From positions 14,007,501-14,071,500 of the forward strand of contig CM075765.1 in the NCBI GenBank assembly GCA_037974665.1: 64,000 nt of DNA, read 5' to 3'. This DNA is from Ehretia macrophylla. Lineage: Eukaryota; Streptophyta; Magnoliopsida; Boraginales; Ehretiaceae. Under the pieces are notes generated by a model. The model searched no databases. It had not been told where the DNA came from and was given only the letters and a program-made list of their open reading frames with translations. Positions 33,071 to 44,334 of the stretch are shown in pieces. The translations under genes were made by a program, and so were the position numbers. Every line of letters begins with the position of its first letter. The first letter of the stretch is position 1.

Positions 33071-35182
33071 GAGGTGGGGGAGGAGCTAGTAATATACTTG
33101 GCATGCTCGGGAACAGCGGTGGCGGCGGCGCTAGTCCGAGAAGAAGGAAAGGAACAGAAGCTGGTCTACTATGTTAGTAAAACCTTGCAGGGAGCCGAGG
33201 CGAGATACTCCTCCTTGGAAAAACTCGCCCTCGCGCTCATCACGGCGGCTAGAAAGTTGAAGCCATACTTCGATGCTCATCCGATTAAAGTCATGACTGA
33301 TGCTCCGCTCAAATCCATCATGCACAAGCCAGAGGCATCGGGAAGGCTACTAAAATGGGCAGTTGAGCTGAGTCAATTCGACATTACCTACCAGCCCAGG
33401 ACAGCCATCAAAGCCCAAGCCATTGCTGACTTTGTCGTAGAATGCACTGGCCGAGCAGAGTATGACCCGGAGGACGTGTGGAAGGTCCATGTGGATGGGG
33501 CCTCAGGGAAGTCTGGGAGCGGAGCTGGGGTGGTCATCCTCGACCCAAACCGGCATGAGCACCAGTACTCCCTCAAGTTCACCTTCTCGGCGTCCAACAA
33601 TAAAGCAGAATACGAAGCGGTGATTGCAGGGCTAAAAATTGCAGCTCAGCTCGGGGCACAGACAATCGACCTAAGCACCGACTCTCAGTTGGTTTCTAGT
33701 CAGATATCAGGGGAGTTCGAAGCCAAGGACAGTGCTATGCTAGCCTACCTCAACAGAGTCAAGGATTTGACTTCAACACTCAGAAGGTTCACGATACAAC
33801 AGATTCCCAAGGAAGAGAATATGAAGGCTGACGCCCTATCCAGGCTGGCCTTGGGCGAAAGCCGACCTGCCCTTGTCCACGTGGAAGAAGTATCTGAACC
33901 TAGTATCCAGTTGGGGGTACAAGCGGTAGCCGAGCTCAACTTAAATCCAGATTGGACCAAACCAATCATGGACTACTTGGAAGGGGGTATGACCCCAAAG
34001 GATGAAAAAGCTACTCGAAAACTCGTGAAGCAGGCCTCAAGGTTTGTCATAATCGCCGGGCAGCTTTACAAAAGAGCTTACACCTGGCCTCTTTTGAAAT
34101 GTGGTGGACCCGAAGAAGGAAACTATGTACTCCGGGAGATTCATGAAGGGGTGTACGGAAACCACTTGGGGGGTAAAGCTTTGGCTCGGAAGGCGTTAAG
34201 GCACGGCTATTTTTGGCCAACCTTAGAGCAAGATGCCAAAGAGTATGTAAAAAAGTGCGACACCTGCCAGAGGTTCGCCAACGTGCAGCGGAAGCCTGCT
34301 GTGGACCTCACAGTGATGGTAAGCCCTTGGCCATTCTATCAGTGGGGTCTAGACATCATCGGCCCCTTGCCGACCAGTGTCGGCCAAAAGAAACACGCCT
34401 TCGTGGCCGTAGACTACTTCACTAAATGGCCCGAGGCTGAAGGTGTTGCCAGAATAACAGAAAAGGAAGCTTGGGATTTCGTATGGAAAAATATCATTTG
34501 CCGATTTGGGGTACCAAAGGTCATCGTCACCGACCACGGCAAGCAATTCGACAGTGCATACTTTCGAGGCAAATGTGTTGAGATTGGGATCGACCTCAGA
34601 TTCTCGTCTGTTGCTCACCCTCAAAGTAATGGCCAAGTTGAAAGGACTAACCAAATCATTTTGCAGGGTCTGAAAACCAAGCTGGAGGAAGCAGAGGGCC
34701 AATGGGCATCAGTTCTCCCAGAAATGATGTGGGCTCAGCGGACCAACATCGGCTCGGCGACGGGAGAATCGCCCTTCGAACTGACCTTCGGCACTCGAGC
34801 GGTGCTGCCAGTGGAGATCGGGTCTCCAACCAGTAGAACCCTCCACCATGACCCAAAAATAAACGGAGCATGAATCCGTGAAGAGCTTGACCTCGCCGAA
34901 GAGCTCCAAGCTAAAGCTCAAATCAGAATGCTGGCCAGCAAAGCTGCAATGAAAAGAGCCTTTACCAAACAAGTCAAGCCTAAGCCTATTAAGGTCGGCG
35001 ACCTCGTACTCAGGAAGGCCATCTTTTTGTCGCGTTCCACTAACAAGCTTTCCCCGACCTGGGAGGGACCCTATGAAGTCATGAAAGAAGTCCGACCCGA
35101 GACCTTCTACCTTCGAGACAAGAACGGAAAACTGTTAAAAAATGCATGGCATTCAGAACATTTGAAGCGGTATTTTGTCTAA
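33071..35182 (+). pseudogene. Retand-like dual RNase H and integrase
   Basis: The first RNase H (about 33080-33440) has YVSKTLQGAEARYSSLEK and DAPLKSIM. The second, archaeal-type RNase H (about 33470-33840) has VDGASGKSGSGAGVVI, NNKAEYEAVIAGL and DSQLV; two RNase H domains are diagnostic of the Tat clade. The integrase follows with the HHCC finger (..CDTCQRFAN), the core Asp motifs WGLDIIGPLP and VTDHGKQFDS, and the third acidic residue in HPQSNGQVERTNQ. A TGA at 34871-34873 splits off the C-terminus (34928-35182), which ends LPTW-like SPTWEGPYEV...LKRYFV. Confidence 0.9.
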
Positions 35183-35929
35183 AAACGGCCCCAAGCCGGA
35201 ATATTCTGTCCACGGCCCCGAGCCGTAATATTTTGTAAACGGCCCCGAGCCAAAGTATTTTGCAAAGGCCCCGGGCCGAAACATTACTTGTACAAATTCA
35301 ATACAATGCGATTTTGTAGACTAGTGCAACTCCCGACTTGGGAATAAGTACACAAACCAGCGCAATACCCGACCCGGGCGTAAATGCTACAACTGTGAAA
35401 TGACTCGAACTCGGATTAACGCGGTGGCCACGCTTAATCACGAGCAAACGACAAAGTAAACCAGCTCGGACTATGTTCCAGCTCGGGCATAATCGATAAC
35501 AATTTGATTAGTTTTGCCAGTTCGGATTAAGTTCCAACTCGGTACGTTCCAGCCTCAGGTCGGTATATTAGCTTGGGTCTAAACTCGAGCTCGATACTTG
35601 TCAACATTAGTTTGACCAATTTTATAACGGACTGACGAGTTCGAATTGGTAACCATTATGAGTTGCCCTTATTATACCAGCTCGGATTAGGATGTTAAAT
35701 CATTAATCGCGTCCAGCTCGGATTATTACGCCTAAGTTTGTATGGTCCATTAAAATTGGTCCGACCCCACTAACTTGAGAAAAATTTGCGAAGAGAAAGG
35801 TACACGTGTACGAACTCAATTAAAACGCAAATAAAGCCAAAACAAATATTTCATTAAAACTAGAAAGTGATTACAAAGGCCCAGCTCGGGAAAAATTACA
35901 ATAGCCCTACTAGGGAAACATTGCTAAAT
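35183..35929 (+). other. Non-coding spacer of the Retand-like element
   Basis: After the integrase stop come about five tandem CGGCCCCGAGCCGNAANATT units (35185-35290), then sequence repeating AGCTCGGATTA words. No gene is seen. Confidence 0.65.
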
Positions 35930-38398
35930 CTATTTTGGCGCGGCAGCGGAGGTGGTGGCCTCAGCTTCATCCCCAACCTGGTCCAGGCCCTTCTGGACAA
36001 ACTCAGTAACCTCATTGGCCTGGGATATCAGGTCGGACGGAAGCTCGGGGATCTCCCAGAATTCTGGCGGCGGGACCTCCAAGATCTCGATGTAGTCGTT
36101 CTTGGAGGTTGGAAAGAAAGTCTTCGCTCTCTCCCGAGCCGCAACTTGACCTCGGAAGTAGAACTCCATTTCCGCGTATTTCGCCATGGCCCCGCCTTCC
36201 GTGGCCAACCAGTCCATCGCCGCGTCGCTGGACTTGAAGGCCTCCACTGTCTTCTCCCCCTGGACGCCGACCCGCTCCGCCAGTTCCTTAAACTTAGCCT
36301 TTGCCTCCCGCTTCTCTCGCTTGTAGCGATCGATGTCCTTGGCCGCGGCTTCGCGTCAGTCCTTCTCTAGGTCCAGCTCCTTCCTTAAGCGCTCGACCTC
36401 CGCCATATCAGCCCTCTGCCTCTGAGCGGCCTCCTCTCTCACTGTTTCAAGCTCGGCTCGGGCATCCACATACCGTTGCTCGAGCTCAACGCAGTGAGTT
36501 TGGGCCTTGATTAAGAAGCTGGGGGCAGAGAGGATGTGGGACTCGGCCTGTTCAGCAGAAAGTAAAGCAATTAGCCGAGCTAAGAATGCAACCTTAACAT
36601 AAGATGGTTAAGGACTTACCGTGACTATAGCCGTTCTCAAGTCCAGCGAGAGTTGCTCCGCTGGGACCGTCGCCAGCTTGGGGTCGCGATCCACCTTGGA
36701 CGCCTCCATGAAGTACTGGTCGGGAGGGCTCACCTCCGTGGCCTTGCCCTTCCCAGAGTGCTCGGGCCAAGGTCGCTTTCTGCTCTCGGGTCGGGAGGAA
36801 GAGCGCTCCGGGATCGCTAGGCCCGACCCCGACTTCTTCGGCAAAGGGGACCCCGAAGCCCCTTTTGAAGAGACCTCGGGACCGACCTCACGCCCTTGGC
36901 CGTTGGGGCGTTGCCTTTGACCTTGGCCAGTGCCGCCCGGTCCTGACCGAGCAGAAGCATCGCCACTGACTTCACCATTCCTCTGCACCTGGGCGTATGC
37001 AAGCTTCCTCATATCCGCCATATCTGCAAAAAGCATAGCAAAGGGGTTAAAAGTGAGTCGAAGACCCAACTAAAAAAGCGCAGCTAATAAACGGGACGGG
37101 AGGTCGGACACCAATCCTGCAAACTGACCCTCTTCCGAGCCAGTCCCGTTATCTCCTTCCGGGTCGGGAATCAGGTGGGGATGATCCTTCGAGAGGTCGG
37201 GCTCCCGACCAAACAACTTGGAATCCCAGATTCGCTCCCATTTCAGCACGCTGTCAATGTCTATCAGCATCCCGGGCGCGGGCTTGAGCACTGCAACTTC
37301 TCTAAGTTCCTCCTTTGAGAGTTTAGGGTCATCGTTGATGATTTTCCTTAGGCTCGGGAGCCAGTCCAGCCTACATCCAGGATTCACAGACGACTCCACC
37401 CAATAGTAGTCATTATGCCAGCCCTTGTTAGAGGAGTGCCACTTGGTGAATACGGAGTGACCGACCCGAGCTACGAAGTGGAACCACCCTGGCTGCTTCG
37501 GGTTGGGCTTACACACGAAGAAATGCCTGAATCGGCGCAAGGTTGGCTCCACTCCCTTCTCCAAAAAGAACACGTAGAAAGCCACCATTATGGCCCAACC
37601 ATTCGGTGACATCTAACCCGGGCTGAGCTCGAAATGGTTCAGGATTCCAACGATGAAGCCAGGGAGGGGGAGCTGGATGACGTCGAAGGCCAGATCGTAT
37701 ATGGTATAGTGGTTGGCTGGGGGGTAACACGCCGATTCTTGCTGACCTGGAACCTTCAACTTGTGATGCCGGTCAACAGACCAGTTCCTCAGCCTTGAGT
37801 TCGCCATCTGCACTGTAGAATGGCACTCACGCTTGCAGCAGGCAAACAACTGCTCGATCCTCTTCCCTCGAATTGAAGAAGCGCTGGCTGAAGCCGAGCT
37901 TCGAGGTCGAACAGCACTGACTGGGACAGCCTCGATCGGCTTGGTGGCAGAAACCCCGGCTAAGAACTCTTGTGGTATCTTGATGCCCTCCAGTCGATTC
38001 AGCGGCTCCTCATCCTCCCCGACATCGAATTCTCCCAGGTCGGCCAAAGGATCCTCTTCTGCCTCCTCTCGCACCAGTATGACCCCAATAACTTGGCAGT
38101 CGTCGTCGCTCTCCTCGCGGTTAGATTTCCGAGCCGACCCTGAGGACGAGCTGGTGCTCTCTCCACCACGGATCCTATTCGAGGTGGATGCCGAGCTCGA
38201 CGGACTTTCATCTCCACCATAAGACCTTACTTCCATTGCCTGAGAATCTTCTGATTCCGACCTCCCCATCATGTCTACAGCAAATACAAATGTACAGAAA
38301 TGACTAAAGGGAGTCGGGACGTACCTAATGCTCTTAACTGCGGAGTGTGGTCGACTAATCTGGTCCGAGCTGAATAATCCCGAGAATATTCTTTCCAA
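35930..38398 (-). CDS. Antisense ORF of the Retand-like element (putative gypsy-type transposon domain)
   Basis: On the minus strand the largest frames are 38398-37613 (261 codons), 37612-37070 (180 codons, directly following), 37069-36608 and 36247-35930. An acidic, Ser-rich N-terminus leads into the conserved part across 37830-37180, with SVDRHHKLKVPG, LPLPGFIVGILNHFELSPG, a stop (TAG, 37613-37615), then PNGWAIMVAFYVFFLEKGVE and KQPGWFHFVARVG. This resembles the plant 'putative gypsy type transposon' (Transposase_28) domain, which in Retand/Tat elements is encoded antisense between integrase and 3' LTR. The C-terminal part is charged and coiled-coil-like. Candidate splice sites occur, e.g. 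donor ACGGTAAG near 36620 and acceptor TGAACAG near 36554. Its function is unknown. The stop after LSPG suggests decay in this copy. Confidence 0.75.
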
Positions 38399-38679
38399 GC
38401 TAGTTGCGTCCGACCACTCTTGCGTCCGACCTGAATTCCTTGAGAAATCGAAAGTGAAGTATGCAGTGAATCTTGGAAGAGGTGGCCCTATTTATAGGCG
38501 CCCGTGAAATTCGCCTCGGGAAGGCCAAACGTCGCGTCTCGACAGAACCGCCAGGTGACGTGGCAGCCATCCGTTGGGCATGCACCGCTGACGTGGCCAT
38601 CCCTACTCTATCGGGGTCGGGCACCTACAGCTCGGGGTTAACTCCTATCTCTAGATCTCACCCACTCGATCTCGACTCC

Positions 38680-38709
38680 GGGGGAGGGGAAGGGGGGGGG
38701 GGAGGGGAA
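38680..38709 (+). promoter_or_regulatory. Retand-like polypurine tract
   Basis: An uninterrupted G/A run (GGGGGAGGGGAAGGGG then GGGGGGGAGGGGAA) ends at the 3' LTR start. Confidence 0.85.
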
Positions 38710-38710
38710 T

Positions 38711-39178
38711 TGACAAGGGGTTCCCGAGCTGAGCTAAATGAGCCGACCTTCTGAGCAGATATGGGCTAATCCGCGCTCCGTCAGCAGCTCGTTCAGCTCA
38801 ATGTCCAACCTAGATGACTGGCCCGACCCCGTTAACCCCGACCTCAGTTCCAGCTGTTCCGATGGGACATAAAGCACTGATGGGACATAAAGCTGCGTCG
38901 CATTAAATGCTGTCAGACCCAAACTTAGTATAAATAGAGCTCAACCCTCTTCATTTGGGGGATCTCGCTATTAATTGCTCTCAACTACTTTACCAGCTCG
39001 GACATACTAATCGTTCGCACGCCTAAGGAGAAAATCCGGGTCGTCACCCCGCATTTCCTTGCTTTCCTTGTGCAGGACCTACAGCCGACCAAGAAAGTGT
39101 AGCTCGGAGACGGACCAGAGAAGTCCAGCTCGGTCAAAGTAGCTCCCGAATTCAACTGTGAGGCTTTCAACCTCGACA
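38711..39178 (+). repeat. Retand-like 3' LTR (468 bp)
   Basis: Collinear with the 5' LTR; starts TGACAAGGGGTTCCC and ends CCTCGACA before the AAAAG duplication. Confidence 0.93.
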
Positions 39179-39379
39179 AAAAGTATGTAAATATAGGCAA
39201 ATCAAGGCCTATTATAATTAATTTTTCCCTTTATCTCTTGATCATTTTGTGATGAACACGGAGTAAACTTGCATATTTCATTCTACTCATTGTTATATAT
39301 ACAAATCAAGCCTACAGTATATCTTTAAAAATATATTTAACTAACTAATTATATAATATTGTTTGATCATGATCTACAG

Positions 39380-40013
39380 GTTCAGAATATTAAGACTGGA
39401 CTTAACAAAGCATAGCCTTACTTCGGTATCCGGGATAGGAGAAATGAAAAGTTCTGGAGATACGAATGGAAAAAACATGGAAGATGCTCTGAGAGTTTGC
39501 TCGATCAGAAGAGTTTCTTTGAGATTGCCCTCCACCTGAAGAACAAGTTTGATATTTTCGAGACGCTGCAAGATGCTGGTATGTTATATAGACTACTAGT
39601 AATTATTAATTCTGTCTTAATTCAGTTTTCGATCGAGCTAGCTAGCTAGCATTTGATATTGCTAGAATCAATATAATTTTAATTTGAGTGGCACATACAC
39701 AACATTTCTATCTAATAAATAAATATTATGTTTGCATGAGAAAATTATTCATGGAAATATATATGTAGGTATTCTTCCAGATGATCAGAGCTATAGTCCT
39801 CAAGATGTTTTTGACGCTATCAGCAAGAAGCTAAACTTTGAGCCCGAGTTAAGATGCCAAGAGAATGCTAATGGAAAGTTATTGTTAAAGGAGGTTTACT
39901 TGTGCGTTGATCAACTTGGGCAACAATTCGTGAATTGCGGCTCCAAAGGCAAATCGTGCTTCCTTCCTCAATACTCTAATCATGTCGTCTTCAAAGCATT
40001 GGCCTCGGCTTAA
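39380..40013 (+). pseudogene. S-RNase-like T2 ribonuclease, pseudogene copy 2, exons 2 and 3
   Basis: Exon 2 (39380-39578) starts after CTACAG and has a TAG at 39413-39415 where copy 1 has TGG (Trp). It then reads the second active-site motif WRYEWKKHGRC (39455-39487) with catalytic Glu and His intact. Exon 3 (39769-40013) follows a 190-bp intron (GTATGT...TGTAG) and encodes the C-terminal half, ending with the Cys pattern LCVDQ...FVNCGSKGKSC and a stop at 40011-40013. With exon 1 the total is 696 bp (231 codons plus stop), the normal size of an S-RNase precursor. Apart from two stops and the signal-peptide frame problem, the enzyme is nearly complete, so decay is recent relative to copy 1. 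Secretion and pistil expression cannot be judged from sequence. Confidence 0.88.
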
Positions 40014-41151
40014 TTACAAGTATATATATTTAATTATCAAATTGATTAAGAGCAAGAAACTAACATTCGTGATATCTTAAAAAATAGCATGTTGTGTACA
40101 GAATAGAGCATTAGTTCTAGATGATCCATTCACATGTTCCTTAATTGTAAACATTTCGAGTTTGTTGGAATGAAATGATTACTTACCCAACCAAAAAAAA
40201 AAAAATGCTATGGCTCCACTAATTTGTTTTCTACAACAAAGCACAACAACTTTAATTCCCTAAACGCCAAGGAGTTGTTATTATAGTGAAATTAGTTACT
40301 CAAGAAAGTTCAATTTTATGTGAAGCACGAGAGGTATATAACAAATAGATTTGATAACAACACTTTAAATAGGGACATATGTAATGAGTGGAATGTAAAT
40401 GATAGTATTCTACGCTAGATAGATATGTAATTGTGAAGGACTTATACATAGACAACTTTCGGGTATTAATTAAATACTTGTTCACTTAACAAAAAAAAAA
40501 TATATATAATACTATAAAACACGGATCAAAAGCCACATTTGATAAGAATAATATCAATGCATAATTAGGAATCATAATTATATATCTAGTCAATCGAATT
40601 TGAGACTAAACGTCTCAACACCTCAATTTTAACTATAGGTCGAGACCTCGATGGCTACTCAAATGTCACACACCAATTGTATTAACTCGTGTTGAATCGT
40701 GGTATTAAACTTGTTGACATCGAGTTTAAACAAGATACATTGTCTGTTTGTGTGGATCTATAGATTCACTGACTATTCATTTTGGTGGATTCGACGATCA
40801 GCTAACTGAGTAACACACTAGGTTGCTCATGCTACTATGATAGATTCTCTCCTCTTAGATTGGGTTTCAAATCCTCTCCTAGAGATTTCACTTCTTGTAT
40901 CTATAGATGCTACAATTAATTCGTCATGATGTACCAGTATAGGTTGATGTACTTTCTTTTTTGACATATAATATCTTAACCGACAAAAAAAAAAAAGACA
41001 CCTATAAATCAAATAATGATCCGTGTGAAGTGGACCCGATCATTGAATAAGATTAGTATTTCTTCTTACTATTTAAAATAGTTGGACAAAAGAAAATGAT
41101 TATCTCAAACTGCATTTTAGCCCAATAACCACGAAAAGACAAAAATTGCTT

Positions 41152-41345
41152 CAGGTAGAAGCTCAGTTGGTAACGTTGAGAGGATGTCAGAGGCTTGTAG
41201 TGGGTTTGATCCTTTATGCTTTATGTTTTTTTTGTTTGATTCGATGAATGCATTGGGGATATATTATTGTATTCGAAGTTTGATGGGATATAGTGAATTC
41301 AAAAAATCTGCCTACCAATTGTTCCTCATCATTAAAAAAAAATAA
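41152..41345 (+). mobile_element. tRNA-derived SINE-like element in module A1
   Basis: A box A-like AAGCTCAGTTGGTAA (41159-41173) and a box B-like GGGTTTGATCC (41202-41212) have about tRNA spacing; a body and a poly(A) tail (41333-41345) follow. No clean target duplication was found. Copies in A2 and A3 were carried along by segmental duplication. Confidence 0.55.
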
Positions 41346-42224
41346 AAAACATTTGTTCGATCTCGTGGCCCCTACTTCCGGGGACTGAGGCAGGGAACAG
41401 AGGGAGCCTGGGGTTTCCCAAACCTCAAATTTTTTTTGTCATATATGATATTCTTTAAAACAAATATTATGGCTCTACTAATTCTTTTTTCTACAACAAA
41501 ATTGATTGCCTTTTTACTTTCTCGATTGAATTTTGAACCCTTAATATAAATTTTTTGGCTTATCCCTACCTACTTTCTATGGATATGCACGTTTAGTCAT
41601 TTTGAAAGTATCCAAAGGGTTTTAACCAAGAAAAAAAGTATCCAAAGTGTGATTTTTTTTTTTTGTTAGAGTAAAATATACCATACCCTCTTGTATTTTT
41701 CAAAAGTTGTGTCACAGACCCTGTATTTTAAAAAGTAACATCATAAACATTGTGTTATTGAAAACGTTGCACACTCACCCTAATTGCATTTCCGTTAAAC
41801 TTTGTTCGTCAAATGTTATAAAAGATGAAATTGCCACCATTAATAAAAAAAGTTTTGTATTTTTATTCAACTTTATGAATTTCTTTAATTATTATGCATC
41901 ATATTAACAAAATTTTGATAAACAAATTTTATATAACTTTTATTCTTCTTATTCTAATCGAAATTAATTAAGAATCTAATGCTTTAAGTTCTATACAATT
42001 TGGACAAAAAATGAAAAAGATATGAAGTTTTGAAGTTTTTTCGCAGACTAAATTTCTATTGGGGGTATTTTTGATCAATTCTGTAAGAGATATATACGCG
42101 CGGGAATGCAATATGAACAAACTAACTTACAACTTAACCAAATTAAAAGAAAAAACTAAAATCGAAATACAAACAATAAAAAATACAAGAATAAAATACT
42201 TAAAAAGAAACTCACAATCTTGAT

Positions 42225-42455
42225 CATGTAATTTCACATGGAATCGAGTAGGCGAACTAGCAAAAATAATACTAAAGTAAAAATAGCTAATTAGATATGA
42301 AAACGAGTAGGCAAACTTATATAGAAGTTACAATCTCGATTTAATAATCGAGTAAGTTGACTTATATAGAAGTTGTAATCTCGAAAAAGACGAAAATAAA
42401 AAATAAAGAATCTACGCAGTCTCGACCATGTAATAACACATGGGGTCGAGTAGGC
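42225..42455. repeat. Degenerate tandem CGAGTAGGC/AATCTCGA repeats in module A1
   Basis: Three to four imperfect units of 60-80 bp share GTAATNNCACATGG-TCGAGTAGGC and TATATAGAAGTTNNAATCTCGA. The same array is at 47085-47327 and 58600-58835. Confidence 0.6.
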
Positions 42456-42673
42456 GTTAACTAAGAAAATGAAAAGACTGAAAGAAATGAAGCAAAAGAG
42501 AAAGGAAACTGAAAATTCAAAAAATAGAAATACTTACTTGGAGAAAATTGATTAACGCAGTAAACTTGAAATGTAATAACCGAGGCCAGATCAAACCAAT
42601 GTTTCCAACAACAGGGCATACAAGACCGAGACAAGAGACTCACTGCAGATTTTGATTCTCCAATAACAAGTTT

Positions 42674-43288
42674 ATTAAGAGTGAATCACTTCTATTCCAG
42701 CATCTCCATGCCCAATCAAGGCCAAAAGCATTTTCTCATAGTCCCCTGAGGTCCTGCATGCAACCATCAATCGCTTCGTTGTATGAAATGTATTTTCAAC
42801 CAAGATTTGAAGTTAAAGTATCTAGTTAGCAATTACAGATGGTGATGGCAGGACTCGAAACACAAAAATTTGAATATCACTTTCAAATTGTGGAAAAGAT
42901 CGATAAGTTTAAAAAGATTAATAAATCTTCATATGTTTTCTCGACTCTCGATTAACTTTAGAAATCTTTGGGGGAATGTTAATTCCTTATGATTTTAGAG
43001 GGCTTATAGTATTCATACTGGCATAATAACACAAACTTTAGTATCAAGACAGCTAGTAATGCTATGATATATACCTTGTTGACAGCATTTCCAAAATGAT
43101 CATTATAGTGGTTGAGTGTTGCATTGATTTGTTGCTTTACTCCTTGTAGTCCGAATCCTGATGAGCTCATCATCGTTGTAAGCTTTCTCAGATATCTTCT
43201 CGTGAAGTATTTTAGCCTCTGATTGTGCCAATGTCAGGTTAACCTCTTCCCCTTCGTAGCGGAATGCAGTCACAAGAGGGACCAAAAG
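42674..43288 (-). pseudogene. Annexin pseudogene fragment 1 (module B1)
   Basis: The minus-strand exon 43288-43075 follows a CTGTAACAG acceptor and reads [40 protein letters not shown] and TTRSK, the third annexin repeat of plant annexins, ending at NAVNK with a GTATAT donor. An extra A after AGTAAAGCA shifts the frame ([17 protein letters not shown] reading lost). After about 320 bp a short terminal exon (about 42753 down) reads TSGDYEKMLLALIGHGDA, the annexin C-terminus, with the expected TGA stop changed to GGA. The exon for most of repeat IV and everything N-terminal are absent. Annexins are Ca2+-dependent membrane-binding proteins; this fragment is not functional. Confidence 0.82.
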
Positions 43289-44334
43289 CTGTTACAGAAT
43301 TAGCAAACATTAGAAGCACATGAAAACTAATTAATTTTTTTTATCAAATTAAATAATTTTTTATTATTTAATTAAATAATTTTTTATTATTTAATTAAAT
43401 AATTTTTATTTAATAATAATTAATTGAAAATGTGACGGGAATGGAAGTGGGGGTGGGTGAAGATGATATAGAGTGAGAGGAAAAAGATTTCTTCTCCCAC
43501 AGGAAATGAAAATATTTTTTTCACTCTTTTTAACTAAATATTTTCTTTTGACAGAAAATATTTTTCGATTAAACAATTTTTCAGTATTATCAAATACCAA
43601 AAAATTAGAAATATATTTTACATATAACAAACAGAGTCAGGGAGTCTTGAAATGAAATAACGTGCTCTGGAATTGACTTTATCTTTTCTGTTCATATTCA
43701 ATTTAAGATAGGAGTAGTAAGCTATCAGAGCTAGGGAATCTTGACAAAAAAAAAACAAGAAGCCAGGGAGTAACTCGTCTATTTTCTCGTGACTCGCCAA
43801 TTAATCACTGACGAAGGACAAGATCAATGATTTATTGTTAATCACTGCATGGAGGATGGTAAATTTTAATGCCCCATAATTAATATGCAAACCGGAGAAG
43901 GAGTTAAATGTTGAAAAATTCAAAACTGTCCGAATAATTAGGAATTAGATGGAATTGTAGTTCGTGAAAAATTGTGAAACAGGTCAAATATTCAATGCAT
44001 TAATCATCTATCTTTTGCATGTTGTTACTGCGTAGATGACAAATTTTCAGAGTAATACTTTATGTTTTCCCTTCACCTCTTCATCCCCTATTTTGTATGG
44101 TATGATTTTCTTGTACTGAATATTAAATATGATCTTATATATGTATATAGTAAATTTCTCCTATATATGGAAGAATGAAAGAATGATATTTTATGATAAG
44201 AAAAAATATTTGTGTATTAAATATCAAATCTCTCATTATATGGTAAAAATTCTAGGGGTGATATATAAATTAAGCAATGTTTAAAATTTTAATTCCGCAA
44301 AAATATCTAGAGATAAAGGAATGAGTTAAATAGG
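43289..44334 (+). other. Module B1 distal part: MITE-like AT-rich DNA and an F-box 5' flank without its gene
   Basis: After the annexin exon come AT-rich repeats (43330-43420) and a GAAAATATTTT-rich stretch. From about 43770 sequence homologous to the upstream region of F-box genes 1-3 runs to GAATGAGTTAAAT (about 44332). There it switches to the L segment instead of continuing to an F-box ORF. Confidence 0.7.

Larger units (their letters stand above)
29356..39178 (+). mobile_element. Complete Tat/Retand-like Ty3/Gypsy retrotransposon inside RNase intron 1
   Basis: LTRs at 29356-29824 and 38711-39178, perfect 5-bp duplication AAAAG (29351-29355, 39179-39183), a primer-binding site, gag-protease, RT, two RNase H domains, integrase, a long antisense ORF and a polypurine tract are all present. 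Much more GC-rich than its surroundings. The LTRs differ by about a dozen substitutions and one indel in 468 bp (my count), so the insertion is fairly recent. The empty site is preserved at 5885-5895 in RNase copy 1 (TTAATCAAAAGTATG). The sense frame has only a few stops (31601, 32348, 33026, 34871), but these make it non-functional as it stands. Confidence 0.95.
40030..42590 (+). repeat. Module A1 of the segmental array (RNase 3' flank)
   Basis: First of three copies of a segment of about 2.5 kb; the others are 44863-48500 (A2, with a hAT insertion) and 56345-58965 (A3). It begins TTATCAAATTGATTAAGAGC just after RNase pseudogene 2 and holds AT-rich sequence, a SINE-like unit, a half-MITE-like stretch (TTAGAGTAAAATATACCA near 41668) and degenerate CGAGTAGGC repeats. 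No protein-coding gene is seen in any copy. Confidence 0.85.

Noticed and set aside
40790..40997. Possible further SINE (GGGTTTCAAATCC box B and poly(A) end) in module A
   Set aside because: Box B is good but I could not place a convincing box A or target duplication; copies at 45650-45857 and 57135-57342 are only segmental duplicates.
42461..42643. Conserved minus-strand 60-codon frame also at 48392 and 58840
   Set aside because: It lies downstream of the annexin terminal exon (3' UTR and flank). Its conservation is explained by recent segmental duplication.
43406..43655. Small protein genes repeated in B modules (60-75 codons)
   Set aside because: They lie in AT-rich, MITE-like sequence, differ in frame between copies and show no start or codon conservation.
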